DNA of 54,572 bases from Chara braunii (Eukaryota > Streptophyta > Charophyceae > Charales > Characeae): NCBI GenBank assembly GCA_003427395.1, contig BFEA01000254.1, positions 86,568 to 141,139 of the forward strand, written 5' to 3'. Under the pieces are notes generated by a model. The model ran no database searches and was not told the DNA's origin. It saw only the letters and a program-made list of their open reading frames with translations. Below, piece after piece: positions 22,929-33,510 of the stretch. The translations under genes and the position numbers were made by a program. Position 1 is the stretch's first letter; each line of letters starts with the position of its first letter.

Positions 22929-23700
22929 TATGGAGGCCCCCAGGCGGACCTCCGTACGTTCGGGCGTTCAGGCTCTCGTACGGGGCCCGAACCCGACGGC
23001 GTTCGGCCCCCGCCAAAAATTATTTCGGGGCCTAAAAATAATTTTTGTTTTCTGAAGTTTTTTTTATAATTTTTCTATGACGTGAGGTACATGCCTATGA
23101 ATTTTCAAGTTATTTGGCTTATCCAAATAAGAATTAAAAATCGCCAAAGATGGCGGTGTCAAAATGTGCTCGACCACATTTTTTTTCACTTTTTACTTTT
23201 TGTTATCACTTTAGTTCGGGGTCTAAACAATTTTATTATTTTTTGAAACTTTTTAAGTGGGTTTTTTATTATATGAAGTACACTCACTTAAGATGGCGGT
23301 GCCAAAAAAAAAGAAAAATCGCCAAAGATGCCTATTATTGTAAATTTTCAGGGCATTTAGCTATGGCAAAAAAAAAAAAAAATCGTCAAAGATGGCGGTG
23401 TCGAAAACATGCTCATGCTCTCACTAAATTTAATTCTCTTTTTATTTTTATTATTTGTATTTATTCTGTGTATTTTATTTTTATTTCAAATTTGGTGAGG
23501 AATTCGGACGTAATGCTCAGGCAAATCTTGTTTAATTTAGTTTTCTCCATAATATATCTTTTTTTTCAGATTTTTTTGATGACTTTTTTTTTTTTTTTTT
23601 TTTTTTTTTAAGGTTCGCGTTCGGCCCGAACGGCCGAACGCATTCCCAAGGGGTCTCATACGTTCAGGCGTTCGACCCGTTCCGAACACCGGTTACCCTG
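22929..23700 (+). mobile_element. Family 2 hAT-like element C
   Basis: It carries the same GC-rich left module as A (CGTATGGAGG...ACCTCCGTACG) and ends GGTTACCCTG at 23700. It is abutted to A without a spacer or a CAGGGTTG start, so A and C look like products of tandem duplication or recombination. Internal CGCCAAAGATGGCG (23142-23155) and TCGTCAAAGATGGCGGTG (about 23383-23400) motifs lie in two internal units. There is no ORF beyond T-tract artefacts. Confidence 0.7.
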
Positions 23701-23934
23701 TATATATATATATTTTTTTAAATATTTTTATGTTGTTATTTATTTCAAATTTGGTAAAGAATTTTGATGTGAGCCTTATACAAAAGTTTTTCAATATATG
23801 TTTTGGAAAATATTAGGCTACCAGCCGGGAGGCCCGGGTCACCTTTTTTGTCCAGGTAGCTCGACTATGCAAGGACCAAATAAGCTCTTGAAAAAAAAAA
23901 AAAAAAAAAAAAAAAACCTCCAAAAAATATAAGA

Positions 23935-23973
<39 letters not shown>

Positions 23974-24292
23974 GAACCTCCAAAAAATCTGTAAATTTAT
24001 TATGTTATGTAAAAGACGGAACTGGACAACTTTTGTCACAAAGTCACATAAAAAATTTTTCACCAAATTTTATATAAAATTAAAAAGTAAAAATATATAT
24101 ATATATTTTTTGCCTAACCAGGCAAGTGATCGAGGACCATTGTGGTAGCATAGGCAAAGCATTTTGTTTTTCAAAATCTTTGGATTGTTTTTTTTTTTTT
24201 CTTTATTTTTTTGCAGAGACCTTCGATTTTTCTTGCACGACTGGGCGACTCGGACAAACAATATAATCCGGGCGACACGACTGGTAGCCTAG
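23701..24292 (+). mobile_element. Family 1 element, 5'-truncated and split by a reverse family 1 copy
   Basis: The body phrase AAATTTGGTAAAGAATTTTG (from 23746) and the right end GACTGGTAGCCTAG (ending 24292) belong to one forward copy. Its left end has been lost at the junction with element C. The copy at 23813-24153 lies inside it; the host body resumes at about 24154 with TTTTTCAAAATC-like sequence and a T tract. Confidence 0.6.
23813..24153 (-). mobile_element. Family 1 MITE, reverse copy, nested
   Basis: It starts TTAGGCTACCAGCCGGGAGG and ends GACCATTGTGGTAGCATAG, the reverse order of copy 1. Flanks GGAAAATA and GCAAAGCA agree at 5 of 8 positions, so the 8-bp duplication is only suggestive. 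Two long A tracts (about 23889-23916 and 23938-23971) enlarge the interior. Confidence 0.65.
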
Positions 24293-24542
24293 TATATATA
24301 TATATATATACATCAGTAAAGTATGCAAAATAAATATCATGTAAAACAAGAATACAAACAACTTTTGTTATAAAGTCATGTTCAAATTTTTAACCAAATA
24401 TTAGTTAAAAAAAAAAAAAAAATTCATCTGCACACGTTCGAGCGATGTTCACACGAACGAGCCAATACGTCTACACGAATGCGAAAGGTCGTGAATACGT
24501 TCGCCCGGCTCTGAGGTTTTGGGGATCAAATTTTATGTTTTC

Positions 24543-24767
24543 GTAAGCCACCAGAGTAGCCCGACACCAATTCTATGGTTGGGTAAGTAATTTTGATATG
24601 GCCTCGAGGTGAAAGTTGTTCAGTTAGTTTTTTGTATAACGTAATCGATTTTTTTATTTTAATTTTTTATTTTGGGGGAGGGGGGTGCGAGGGATCTCCC
24701 ATAATCCTTGCACGGTCGAGTCGCCCGGGAAAACCAGGTAGCTGCGGTGGGCGAACTCGTAGTCCAT
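24543..24767 (+). mobile_element. Diverged family 1 copy
   Basis: It begins GTAAGCCACCAGAGTAGCCC and ends near CTCGTAGTCCA. The middle keeps the TTTTGATATGGCCTCGAGG and TTGTATAACGTAAT phrases seen in the core of other copies. The target duplication is no longer visible. Confidence 0.5.
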
Positions 24768-25084
24768 ATTTTATTTTGTTTTGTTTGCTTATTTTTTATT
24801 CGTTTAAGGTTGCTCTGTGTCAAATTTTGTATTATTTGAAGTATTGAAATTTCCTCTGCTAAGATTAATAAAAGTTTTTAATAATATGGGATTACAATTT
24901 TTTAAAATTTTCATGAAAGTGTATTTTTGCCTTACTGTTTTATAGTTTTTCTTACAATTTTCTTTTTTATTTTTCGAATTAGCTAAAGTAGTGTCTACTC
25001 TTTGAATTAGTAAGAAGTTTAGTTAAAATGATCTTTCGGTTTTGTTATAAATGGAATGGCGAGCTGTCTGAAATGTTGGGTCTT

Positions 25085-25454
25085 CGTTAACCTCCTCTTA
25101 GTACTCGAGGAAAAAAAAAAAAAAAAAAAAAAAGTGTATTGTTCGGCGAAGCCTTGGGGAGGGGTAGTTAGAGGAGGATGCAAAAAAAGATAAACTACGT
25201 GATGAGAAAAAAAAATAATTATTCAATGAAGACCTTGGCGATAGATAGTGAATGGATTAATCGAAAAACAAACTAAATGTACGAGGAGGAAAACAATGTG
25301 TTCTTCGATAAAGCCTTCAGGAGGGGTAGGGAGAGGACTAGCCGAAAAAATTAATTTCTCAGTGATAAAAAAAATAATAAAAATTCCTATGTGAAAAATA
25401 AAAAAATGCGTATTTTTTTCGACATTGAATTGGAGAGAGATGCCGAGAGGAGGA

Positions 25455-25536
<82 letters not shown>

Positions 25537-25830
25537 CGTTATTTGGCGAACCCTTCACGAGGACGTGAAAAACGATTAATTGCAAGAGGAAAAAAAATAT
25601 ATATATATATATATATATATTATTTGATAAAGTTTTAGGGAGCGGTAAATAGAAGGATGAAGCAAAACAAAACAAAGTACCCGAGTGAAAAAAAATAAAA
25701 AATATAATGTGTTCTTAGGCGAAGCCTCCAAAAGAGGTTGTGAGAGGATTAACCGAGAAAATTACGTACACTTCCCCCCCAATAAAAAAATGTGTTCAGG
25801 GTAGTGAGAGGAGGACGCACAAAAAGCTAA
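25085..25830 (+). repeat. Degenerate minisatellite (GAAGCCTT..GGAGGGGTAG units) with an A78 tract
   Basis: Units of about 80-100 bp share GTTCTTCGGCGAAGCCTT, GGAGGGGTAGTGAGAGGA and a following A tract (near 25138, 25305, 25430, 25545, 25625, 25715 and 25795). One A tract has grown to about 78 bases (25456-25533) and one TA tract to about 26 bases. The pattern suggests a tandem array whose A tracts expand independently. Confidence 0.65.
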
Positions 25831-25994
25831 GTCCAAAGCGCTATAGGCATAAGGAAGATGGATGGTCAAAATATTTTTAATACTTATGCATCAAGTATTA
25901 TTAATAGATGTGGGGACTATTCATAAAGATATTAACCATTTTTTGAAAAACGATAATAAATATTCGTTGATTCAACGGGAAGATTCATTGTCTT

Positions 25995-26001
<7 letters not shown>

Positions 26002-26064
<63 letters not shown>

Positions 26065-26142
26065 CTCTCGCTATTTATTTGTCTATCTATCTATCTATCT
26101 ATCTATCGATCGATCCATCTCTCCATGTCTCTCTATCTCTCT
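26002..26142 (+). repeat. T63 tract plus ATCT microsatellite
   Basis: About 63 T (26002-26064) are followed by (TATC)n, (GATC)n and (TCTC)n-like repeats. This is simple-sequence DNA next to the family 1 copy at 26167. Confidence 0.9.
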
Positions 26143-26166
26143 CTCTTGGAGAGAAATGAGTTCGTA

Positions 26167-26430
26167 TATGGGGTTCCACCGGGTCGCCCGGGTCACCTTG
26201 TTTGACCGGGCGGCCCAACCATGCCAGGACTAGCGAAAAGTCCCAAAAAAAAAAATCCAAAAAATATGAAAAAACTCCATGTAATGCAAAAAAATTGACT
26301 AAACAACTTTTGCCTTAGAGACAAATCAAAATTATTTACCAAATTTAAAATAAAAAATAAAAATTTAAACTTTTATGTATCTATTTATTTATTTTGTTAG
26401 GCTGAGCCCCGGACCACTCTAGTAGCCTAT
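26167..26430 (-). mobile_element. Diverged family 1 MITE, reverse copy
   Basis: ACCGGGTCGCCCGGGTCACC near the start and GGACCACTCTAGTAGCCTAT at the end correspond to the reversed arms of copy 1. The core phrase ATTATTTACCAAATTTAAAAT is the reverse of the shared AAATTTGGTAAAGAAT motif. Confidence 0.65.
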
Positions 26431-28160
26431 GCTCAATTTTTTTTTTTTTAAATACTTTTTTTTTTTTTTTAGTGAGTTTAAGTTGTTGTAGAGGTTGGCT
26501 ACTATGGATATCACAGGTCTACCAACACCTAACCATTTTATCATCTATGCATCTTTATAAGTGATGCAAAAACATCATATCACCTTTGTTTGTGTCGGTG
26601 GGAAACTTTGAGAGCAAACATGAATTCCTCTTAAAATTATAGTTTATAATTTGCCAAATATATTTTGATATTCATCATATGTTACATCAATCTTTATACG
26701 GGCTTAAACCGAAAACTCAAAAAAATGTCTCAGATTTTTTTTTTTTATGGTCCTTTTTATATATATAATCGTACTTAAGCGTTTGAGGATATTTGGGGTG
26801 TGATCGGGCATTTGTTTCCCTAACCCTCAAAAGTCGGAGCGTGTGAACGACTACGATTTTTGTTTATAGCTAAGTGAGGTATTGGGTGTTTAACTTCATC
26901 TTACCCAGATTGAACAGCTTGCCTTTATCGACTGCTACCAGCGTCCTCAACCTTTATCCCTAACTAGTTATTCTCATAGGCCATCATCGAATTTTGGAAG
27001 TTGGTTTCCGGTACACCACCTCGTGGATTGACCCTGCTAGGTCAAATTCGGGAGTTGTCCCGGAAACTATTTCGACTGGGTTCCCCAAACCTCATGCCTG
27101 CGAGTCTCAAAATTCGAGAGACTTCACCCGTCCCTCAAAGTTTGCATTGAAATTTGAGAGTCGGTTAGGACAGAAGGTGCTTAGATTTGAACTGAGCATA
27201 CGGTATGAGGGGACATCATTGTTGAGAGTGTGAACGCAAGAGTGTAATATAGAAAAAAAAACTCTCAACCATAATTTTTCGACTTTATGCTATCTAAAAG
27301 AACTCCTATTTTTTTTAAAGATTGAGAGTGGGGCGGCAAAAACTCGTGTATGCCATTCTGGTTTTTCTTTTCTTTTCTAAAATTTTGAAAGAAACACTCA
27401 TTCGTCATTTGCATCTCATTGACTGTGGACATGAACTACCGTTCAAGTAGTCACCTTTGAAGAGATGTTTAAAGCATGAGGAAGTTTGGGAGAGCACCAC
27501 ATTACCCCATAACCCCTTCTCCGCATCTCTGACTTCCAATCCTCCTGCTGCTTATCAATCCTATGCTAATGCATAAAGAAGAAGTGCTTAATGAACTTCA
27601 ATCATATGTGCTTCACACTTGGATTATGTTGCCTGTTTCTCTCCATGGTCCTCATGAATTTGCTGAGAAGGTGGGTCAGGATGGTCGTATTACTTGCGGA
27701 TTGCATCCCGTCCCTTGAGCTTATACACATCCCCTGCTCAACCTCACCTAAGTTGCTACTGGGGGTCTACGTACCTGCAACTTGGGCCTGCCCTTAGCTA
27801 CTATTAGGCCATTGTCCAAATTGCGACTGGGCCTCCCATTAGGCATTGGCGTACCGTGAAGACACAGGTGAGCAACTCATAGTTTGTTTGTTGATGTGGT
27901 TGGGAAATGGTAAGGTAATGATTATGTTGTGTTTATGTTTTTTTTATATTCGCTATACACAACTTCAAGAATGTGTGTGTGTGGGGTCCCAACTGGTGCT
28001 TTATTGACCATGTTCCTGGGACGCTAGACCCGATTTCCAACAGGTGTTGCTCCCCACCAATAGAGAGGAACATTTTGTAGCAAGTCCACTATAGGGGGAT
28101 GCTCAGATCACCTCCTCTAGTGAGTGGGCTGTGGTGGAACTTTTTTGGGGGAAAAAAGAA
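26431..28160. other. No recognisable gene
   Basis: Mixed AT-rich DNA, with frames of 68-79 codons (26994-27233, 27591-27797) that match nothing I know. No splice-linked structure is evident. Confidence 0.5.
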
Positions 28161-28166
28161 AGTGCG

Positions 28167-28167
<1 letters not shown>

Positions 28168-28214
<47 letters not shown>

Positions 28215-28227
28215 TGTGTGTGTGTGC
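28168..28227. repeat. (TG)n microsatellite
   Basis: An almost pure TG tract with one C interruption. The TG-rich character continues to about 28280. Confidence 0.95.
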
Positions 28228-28605
28228 ACTTGTATCTGAGAGTAAGTGACTAAGTGTGTCTGTGCGCGTGTGTGTGTGTTAGAAACTGGCCTTCTATTCG
28301 AGAAAAGTGGACCCATGGCTTTTGGATTTCGAAATGCTCAACTCTACGACTGTGGCGTCCCCGGTCTCCCACAAGCAGCTACTGGTCCTCTGCAAGCAAC
28401 AACTGCCCGTTCGCCATGAATTGCCCCCCCGGCAAATTCACCACCCACTTGACTCAGGTGTATCAAACACGACCCTGATGGGCTGTGAGCTGCGCAGCCC
28501 CCCCACCGTTTGGGCCTTCATCCGCTACACGCTTACTGGCTGCGCCCCACCCTTGCGGTGAGTCAATTTCAACAGTTCAAGGGTGTACCCACTGCCCCGT
28601 TGGTA

Positions 28606-28692
28606 GGGTTAGTGGCCACCCCGCCTTTTTATATGGGTTAGTGGCCACCCCGTCTTTTTATATGGGTTAGTAGCCACCCCTCCTTTTTATAT
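28606..28692 (+). repeat. Tandem repeat, three units of 29 bp
   Basis: GGGTTAGTGGCCACCCCG followed by CTTTTTATAT recurs at 28606, 28635 and 28664, with two to three changes between units. A 17-base echo (ATGGAGAGAAAAA) follows. It lies about 1.2 kb upstream of VHA-c. Confidence 0.9.
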
Positions 28693-29451
28693 GGAGAGAA
28701 AAATTTGTATGGAGAGAAAAAACAACCTGCTGGCCGCTGCGGCGGTCGAGCATTCCCGCGCATCGTGCGTTTACCGCTTTCTCGACATTATTGTCCGTAA
28801 TTTAACCCATTATTTATACATCATTATTTGACTCACGGCATACTTGTGGACGTCATTGCGGTCAGGCGCATCCAGGACCTCGTGTGAGTATGGCCTCAAT
28901 CGCGCCTAACCTGCCTTTTCATCCGAGTACGAGCCCATGCTCTGCTTGGTTGGTAAGAGTTTCCTGTGTGTGCAGCATTCAGCGTGAAGGGCTGGGTTCC
29001 TGTACCCCGCTTCCCTTCGGTGCGGTTTCCAGTTGTTCCCTACCGTCTTCCCCGGAACACAACGCACCCTTAATTTTGGCGGTATCTGGCAGGAAATATA
29101 GCTTGTATACGTTCATTTTTAGGCTGCGTTATGTTCGGGCGAAGACGGTAGGGACGGCAGCTTGGGCTCTTCTCGTCGTTTTTCTGCCCTTGTGTGCGTC
29201 CCTGCCTGGCTCTGGGACCCCGTTCCCAGTCCTCCCGCGCCCCAATACTTCCATCTGTCTCTGCTGGCTACTCTCATTGACAGTCTGCACTGCAGTCAGC
29301 AGTTAGGGCAGAGGGACCGTCCTGTGGAACGTGTACCTGGCGGTACCAGGCTGAGCCAGAGCAGGGAAGCATCAACAACGCGGAGACGAGGTATTCGACG
29401 CGATGCGCAGTACACTACAGAAGAAGCATCCGATTGCTCTGTAGCCCTCCA

Positions 29452-29889
29452 AATGTTCTCTATTCTCTATTGTCTAGGGAAGAGAGAGAGAGAGAGGAGC
29501 AGGAGGGGGAAGAGTGAAAGAGCGAAAGAGCGCGTGTCACAAAACCTGAACAGTCGTAGTGCTCCCGCCCGCGCTCTTCCTTCCTCTGCTACCTTCTCAT
29601 CAGAGACCTCTACCTACCTACCTGCCTGCCTACGTACCTGCCCAGTGTATTATTGCGTGCACGTTCACGGCTCTATTCAAGGCAACAGACGCCGAGGGCC
29701 AGAAGGGGAGAGAGAGGAGTTAGGTTTTCCTTGTTGTTGAGTGTAGAGCGCAACCCGAGCTTGTGAGTGCTCCAGCGAGGTGGCTCCTTCTCCCTCGTGT
29801 GGACACGTGTTCATCTCTTACAGCAGCTGCGGCATCATCTGTCGAAGAGCGAGAGAGGAGGAGAGGAGAGGAGAGCAGAGTTATTCACG
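29452..29889 (+). promoter_or_regulatory. Probable VHA-c leader region, GA-rich, with a possible upstream ORF
   Basis: The 440 bases before the VHA-c start contain GA tracts (29480-29500 and 29845-29880) and CTACCTACCTGCC repeats. An ATG at 29452 opens a frame that closes at 29738-29740, so a long leader would carry an upstream ORF of 95 codons. A shorter leader would not. There is no clear TATA box. The start codon context is CACGATGGC. Confidence 0.35.
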
Positions 29890-30384
29890 ATGGCGGATTC
29901 CTTCAACGGCGATGAGACTGCCCCCTTCTTTGGCTTTCTGGGCGCGTCTTCTGCCCTAGTGTTTGCGTGCATGGGAGCAGCCTATGGAACTGCCAAGAGT
30001 GGTGTTGGTGTGGCATCGATGGGTGTCATGCGCCCTGAGCTAGTGATGAAATCCATCGTGCCTGTGGTCATGGCAGGAGTTCTCGGTATTTACGGTCTGA
30101 TTATTGCAGTCATCATCTCGACGGGTATCAATCCCAAGGCCAAGGCGTACTATCTGTTCGATGGCTATGCACATTTGTCCTCCGGGTTGGCCTGCGGTCT
30201 GGCAGGTCTCTCTGCCGGCATGGCAATTGGAATCGTCGGTGATGCGGGAGTGAGAGCCAACGCGCAACAACCCAAGCTGTTCGTTGGAATGATTCTAATC
30301 CTCATTTTCGCTGAAGCGCTGGCCTTGTACGGGCTCATCGTCGGTATTATCCTGTCGTCTCGTGCTGGTCAATCTCGAGGCTAA
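29890..30384 (+). CDS. VHA-c: V-type H+-ATPase 16-kDa proteolipid subunit c
   Basis: This is the membrane-ring subunit of the vacuolar (V-type) proton pump. A ring of c-type subunits rotates and carries protons through the Vo sector into vacuole, Golgi or endosome lumen while V1 hydrolyses ATP. The 164-residue product has the usual family length and four membrane segments at about 11-33, 55-77, 95-118 and 129-153, arranged as two repeats. The first repeat keeps [13 protein letters not shown]. The fourth segment has [12 protein letters not shown] with the essential proton-carrying Glu at residue 142. The start at 29890 ([16 protein letters not shown]) matches the conserved N-terminus; the frame continues upstream only without an ATG. 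The C-terminus SSRAGQSRG is plant-like. The coding region is a single uninterrupted exon. Its mixed codon use contrasts with the AT-rich surroundings. No poly(A) tract or duplication marks it as a recent retrocopy. Confidence 0.97.
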   Translation: MADSFNGDETAPFFGFLGASSALVFACMGAAYGTAKSGVGVASMGVMRPELVMKSIVPVVMAGVLGIYGLIIAVIISTGINPKAKAYYLFDGYAHLSSGLACGLAGLSAGMAIGIVGDAGVRANAQQPKLFVGMILILIFAEALALYGLIVGIILSSRAGQSRG

Positions 30385-31420
30385 ACGGGGGAGGAGAGGG
30401 GTTATGGTAAGAAGAATAACAATGGGAGCTGTCGCTGAATGATTGAATGAGTTAGTGGGCTGTATGGTTGGATGAGGAATACAGTGATTGATTGGCGATT
30501 GCCGCCGGTGGTGGTGGTGATGGTGGCAGCGATGATGCTGGATATCTTATAAACTCTCTCTCTCTCTCTCTCTCTCGAGTCTTCCTCTTCCTCTCTCTGT
30601 CGGTCGGCAGAAGGATTGCGGTCTCTGTTTGTTTCTCTCTCTCTCTCATGGTTGAGGGGAAAGAAGGAATGTCATCAGCAGCCGAAACCCAGTCTGTTGC
30701 TTGATGAATTGGGCAATCACCAATCAATCTGGGGAATGGGCGGGTTCGAGTTTACATTCAATCCGAACAGCTTTCAAGTCCTCTCTAATTCCCTCCAGAG
30801 TTTGCTTGAGAGCGCGCCTCCCATCTCTCTGTCTTCCTCTCTTTCCTCTGACCCTCTCTTTCTGTCTTTGTCTCTTGCTGCCTTTGCTCTCTCTCTCTCT
30901 CTCTCATCAATTGTGTTCCGGTCACGTGCTAGCGTTGTTTTTCTCTGTTTCCTGTTGGATGATGAATGAATGACCGTCATTCATGCGGTGCTTCGTTCCG
31001 CGTGGAGAGCTGTGTGCGGGGCTCTGTGTGGGGAGGGAGGGGCCTTGTGCCTTGTTAAGGAACGACGTCTTTCTCAGATGATCTCTTCGATGGACTGTGC
31101 AGAATTTGATGTGAATCTTTAGAAGTGTGCGAGTGGGCGTCGATGGGCACCAGAGGGCACCAGAGTGAAGGTGTGCTGCTCACAGCGGAGGTAGAATATG
31201 ACAGAATGATGACGGTCGGATTGCCGGTGGGGGAGTAGATTGGCTAAGTATTTCGATGTCTTGAGAGAGCCGATGGTCAGTGGTGTGGATAGGAAGGTGG
31301 AGGTGTGGGGGTGGTGATAGCGAGTGTGTGTTTTTTGGTAATTTTAGATTTCTCCATACATCATTTTTGATGTTATCTGGAATTATAATTCGATATTGAC
31401 ATTGAGTTCGGCTCTCGCAT
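30385..31420 (+). other. VHA-c downstream region with CT repeats
   Basis: The 3' flank contains (CT)n tracts at about 30555-30576 and 30890-30905, and ordinary mixed sequence. The frames here are CT-derived. A terminator or poly(A) signal could not be chosen with confidence. Confidence 0.5.
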
Positions 31421-33510
31421 TGTAGGATAGTCTCTCTTCTGAAGCTTGCCCAGTCCTTTGCCCTACGTCTCTCTCCCCTACTTTGCCTCTCCGATTTGCC
31501 TCAGGTGTTCCTCCGTCGTCTACATTGTTGTCCATGCGTCGAGATACAGTTCCTCCTTGCCCTGATTGCCCAGATATCATTTCCCCGTCCCTTCTTTGGC
31601 CGTGCTCGTCCGTGCGCTCTTTCCCCCACTCGTCGAACCTGCTCTCCTCGCTCCCGCTCGTCTAGCCTCCTCTCCTCGCTCCTCTTTTTCCCTTGCCTAC
31701 CTCCACTTGCCCGCTCTCTTCTCCCTGCGCCCTGTTCTCCCTTCTCCATCCTATCCAATCTGTTGTTTCGCCGACCGTTCCCTCGTCTCCTGTTCGTCCG
31801 TCCTCTTCCGCTCCTCCCCGGCCCGCCCTCGCCCTTCCCACTTCCCCTTACTCTTCTGCCTGCTCGACTTCTTCACGTAGCTATCCCTTCGCTTTCCGCC
31901 TTCTCTCATCCCGACCCCGTCCTCCCTCCTCCCTCCTGCCCTTCTCCCCCTCTCCCCTCCCTCCTCCCTTCTCTCCTCCCTCCTCTCCTCCCTCTCTCCT
32001 TCCGACGTCGATCTCCCTGCCCGTCCTCCCCGCCCGCCCTTCTCACCTAGCCGTCCCTCCTGCCCGTACCTCCCTCCTCTGCTCGTTACTCCCTCGACCG
32101 CCGCCCCCTGCTCCCTCGTTTCCTAGCTTCCCCATCCCTCCGTTGTCCACCGTCCCTCCATTTTCAGCCCGGCCTCCTTTGTCCGCCCGTTCCACTCTCG
32201 TCGGCCAGTTTCCCTTGCCTGTGCCCATTCCGCTCCCATCCTTTTCGCCCGCGCCACTTCCGCCGATTCTTCCGATGCCTGCTCCTCCCGTGTGGTCAGC
32301 TGCGCCCGCTCTCTACTTCCCATCCCTTCCTTTCTTAATCCCCTCGTCCCTTCCTCTCAATCCCCTCGTCCCTTCCTCTCAAGCCCCTCGTTCCTCCCTC
32401 TGTTAATCCCCTCGTCGCCCGTTGCTTGCGTCGTACGTACGCGCTCCTGTTCTGTCTCCCGTACTCGCCTCGTTCGCTTTCCCTTCCGTTCTCATTCCCC
32501 TCGTGACATTTCTGCTCTCTTTTCTGCCTGGCCGTCGTCGTGTTTCCCTTACTATCTATACATTTCTGCCTGATGGGTCCACATCTCTATCGGTGATTTC
32601 AAATTCAGCGTCTTTAGGCGTTCCTGCTCCTTTATGCCACATCCATCCTTTTGTTTCTACCACTCTTTAACCACGTTTTCCCCTTCCTGGCGGTTCTCCC
32701 TCCCGCTTTCCATTCTCTCGCTCCTTCCTCCCTGCTTCGCGCTGCCCTTCCCTTTCTGGCGATCTTCTCTCCGATATCCTTCTCTTTCCATCCTATGTTC
32801 TGTTTGCCTTTTCTTCACCGTTGGACTCTGTGTCTTGACCGTTTGCTTTTTCGTCCTTCCTCACCGCCCTGCCCCCCCTCCCTCCGACCTTTCCCTCCTC
32901 TCTCTCTACGGTGCCTTCCGCTCTCTTCTGCAGTCCCTTCCTCCCCTCGCCCTACTCTTCCTCCCGGCTTCCCGTCGTTGTCCCTACCTCTGTCATTTTC
33001 TTCTTACGCCCCTTTGGCGCTTACCGGTCTGTCATTTCTGCCCTCGCACTGACCCCTCCCGGCTCCTGTGCTGGTTTCTCTTCGTTGTTTCTCTTTCCCT
33101 GCTGCTCTCCTCTTCCTACCCCCTCTCCACCCCGTCTCTCTTCCTTTCCCTTGCCGCCTTTCCCTTTCTGCTCCTCCCTACTCCCGTGTCGCCTTTGCAG
33201 GGTATTGTTTTGGCCTTCTTGTCGCGAGTCTCCTTCATCGAATGCTTTTCTCTCACGCGTCGTTGCTTGTTTGTGGTGCCTGGGCTCTCCTTTCCTCCCT
33301 CCCTTTTCTGTGTTGTTGTACCAGGTTGTCACATAGTCTGTCCTTCTCCTGTCCGTACTTGTCTGTACTTGTCCTTCTCTTGTCCGTACTTGTCCGTACT
33401 TGTCCGTACTTGTCCTTCTCTTGTCCGTACTTGTCTGTTGTCCTCTTCGCCTCAGATCAATTGCCAGCCTCTGAATCTCTTGCGCTGTCACAGGTGATGC
33501 CTTTGTTGTA
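31421..33510 (+). repeat. Two-kilobase pyrimidine-rich domain
   Basis: The plus strand is dominated by C and T for about 2 kb, with CCCTC, CTCGTCC and CCTTCC phrases and CCCCTCGTCCCTTCCTCTCAA duplicated near 32340-32400. Frames of 184, 237 and 287 codons are open on this strand, with overlapping ones on the other. They read as Ser/Pro/Leu/Phe-rich low complexity, because a purine-poor strand seldom forms stops. I do not call them genes. Confidence 0.75.
33340..33439 (+). repeat. 10-bp minisatellite (TGTCCGTACT)
   Basis: TGTCCGTACT recurs about seven times, alternating with TGTCCTTCTC variants, forming a higher-order pattern of about 40 bp. Confidence 0.9.
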
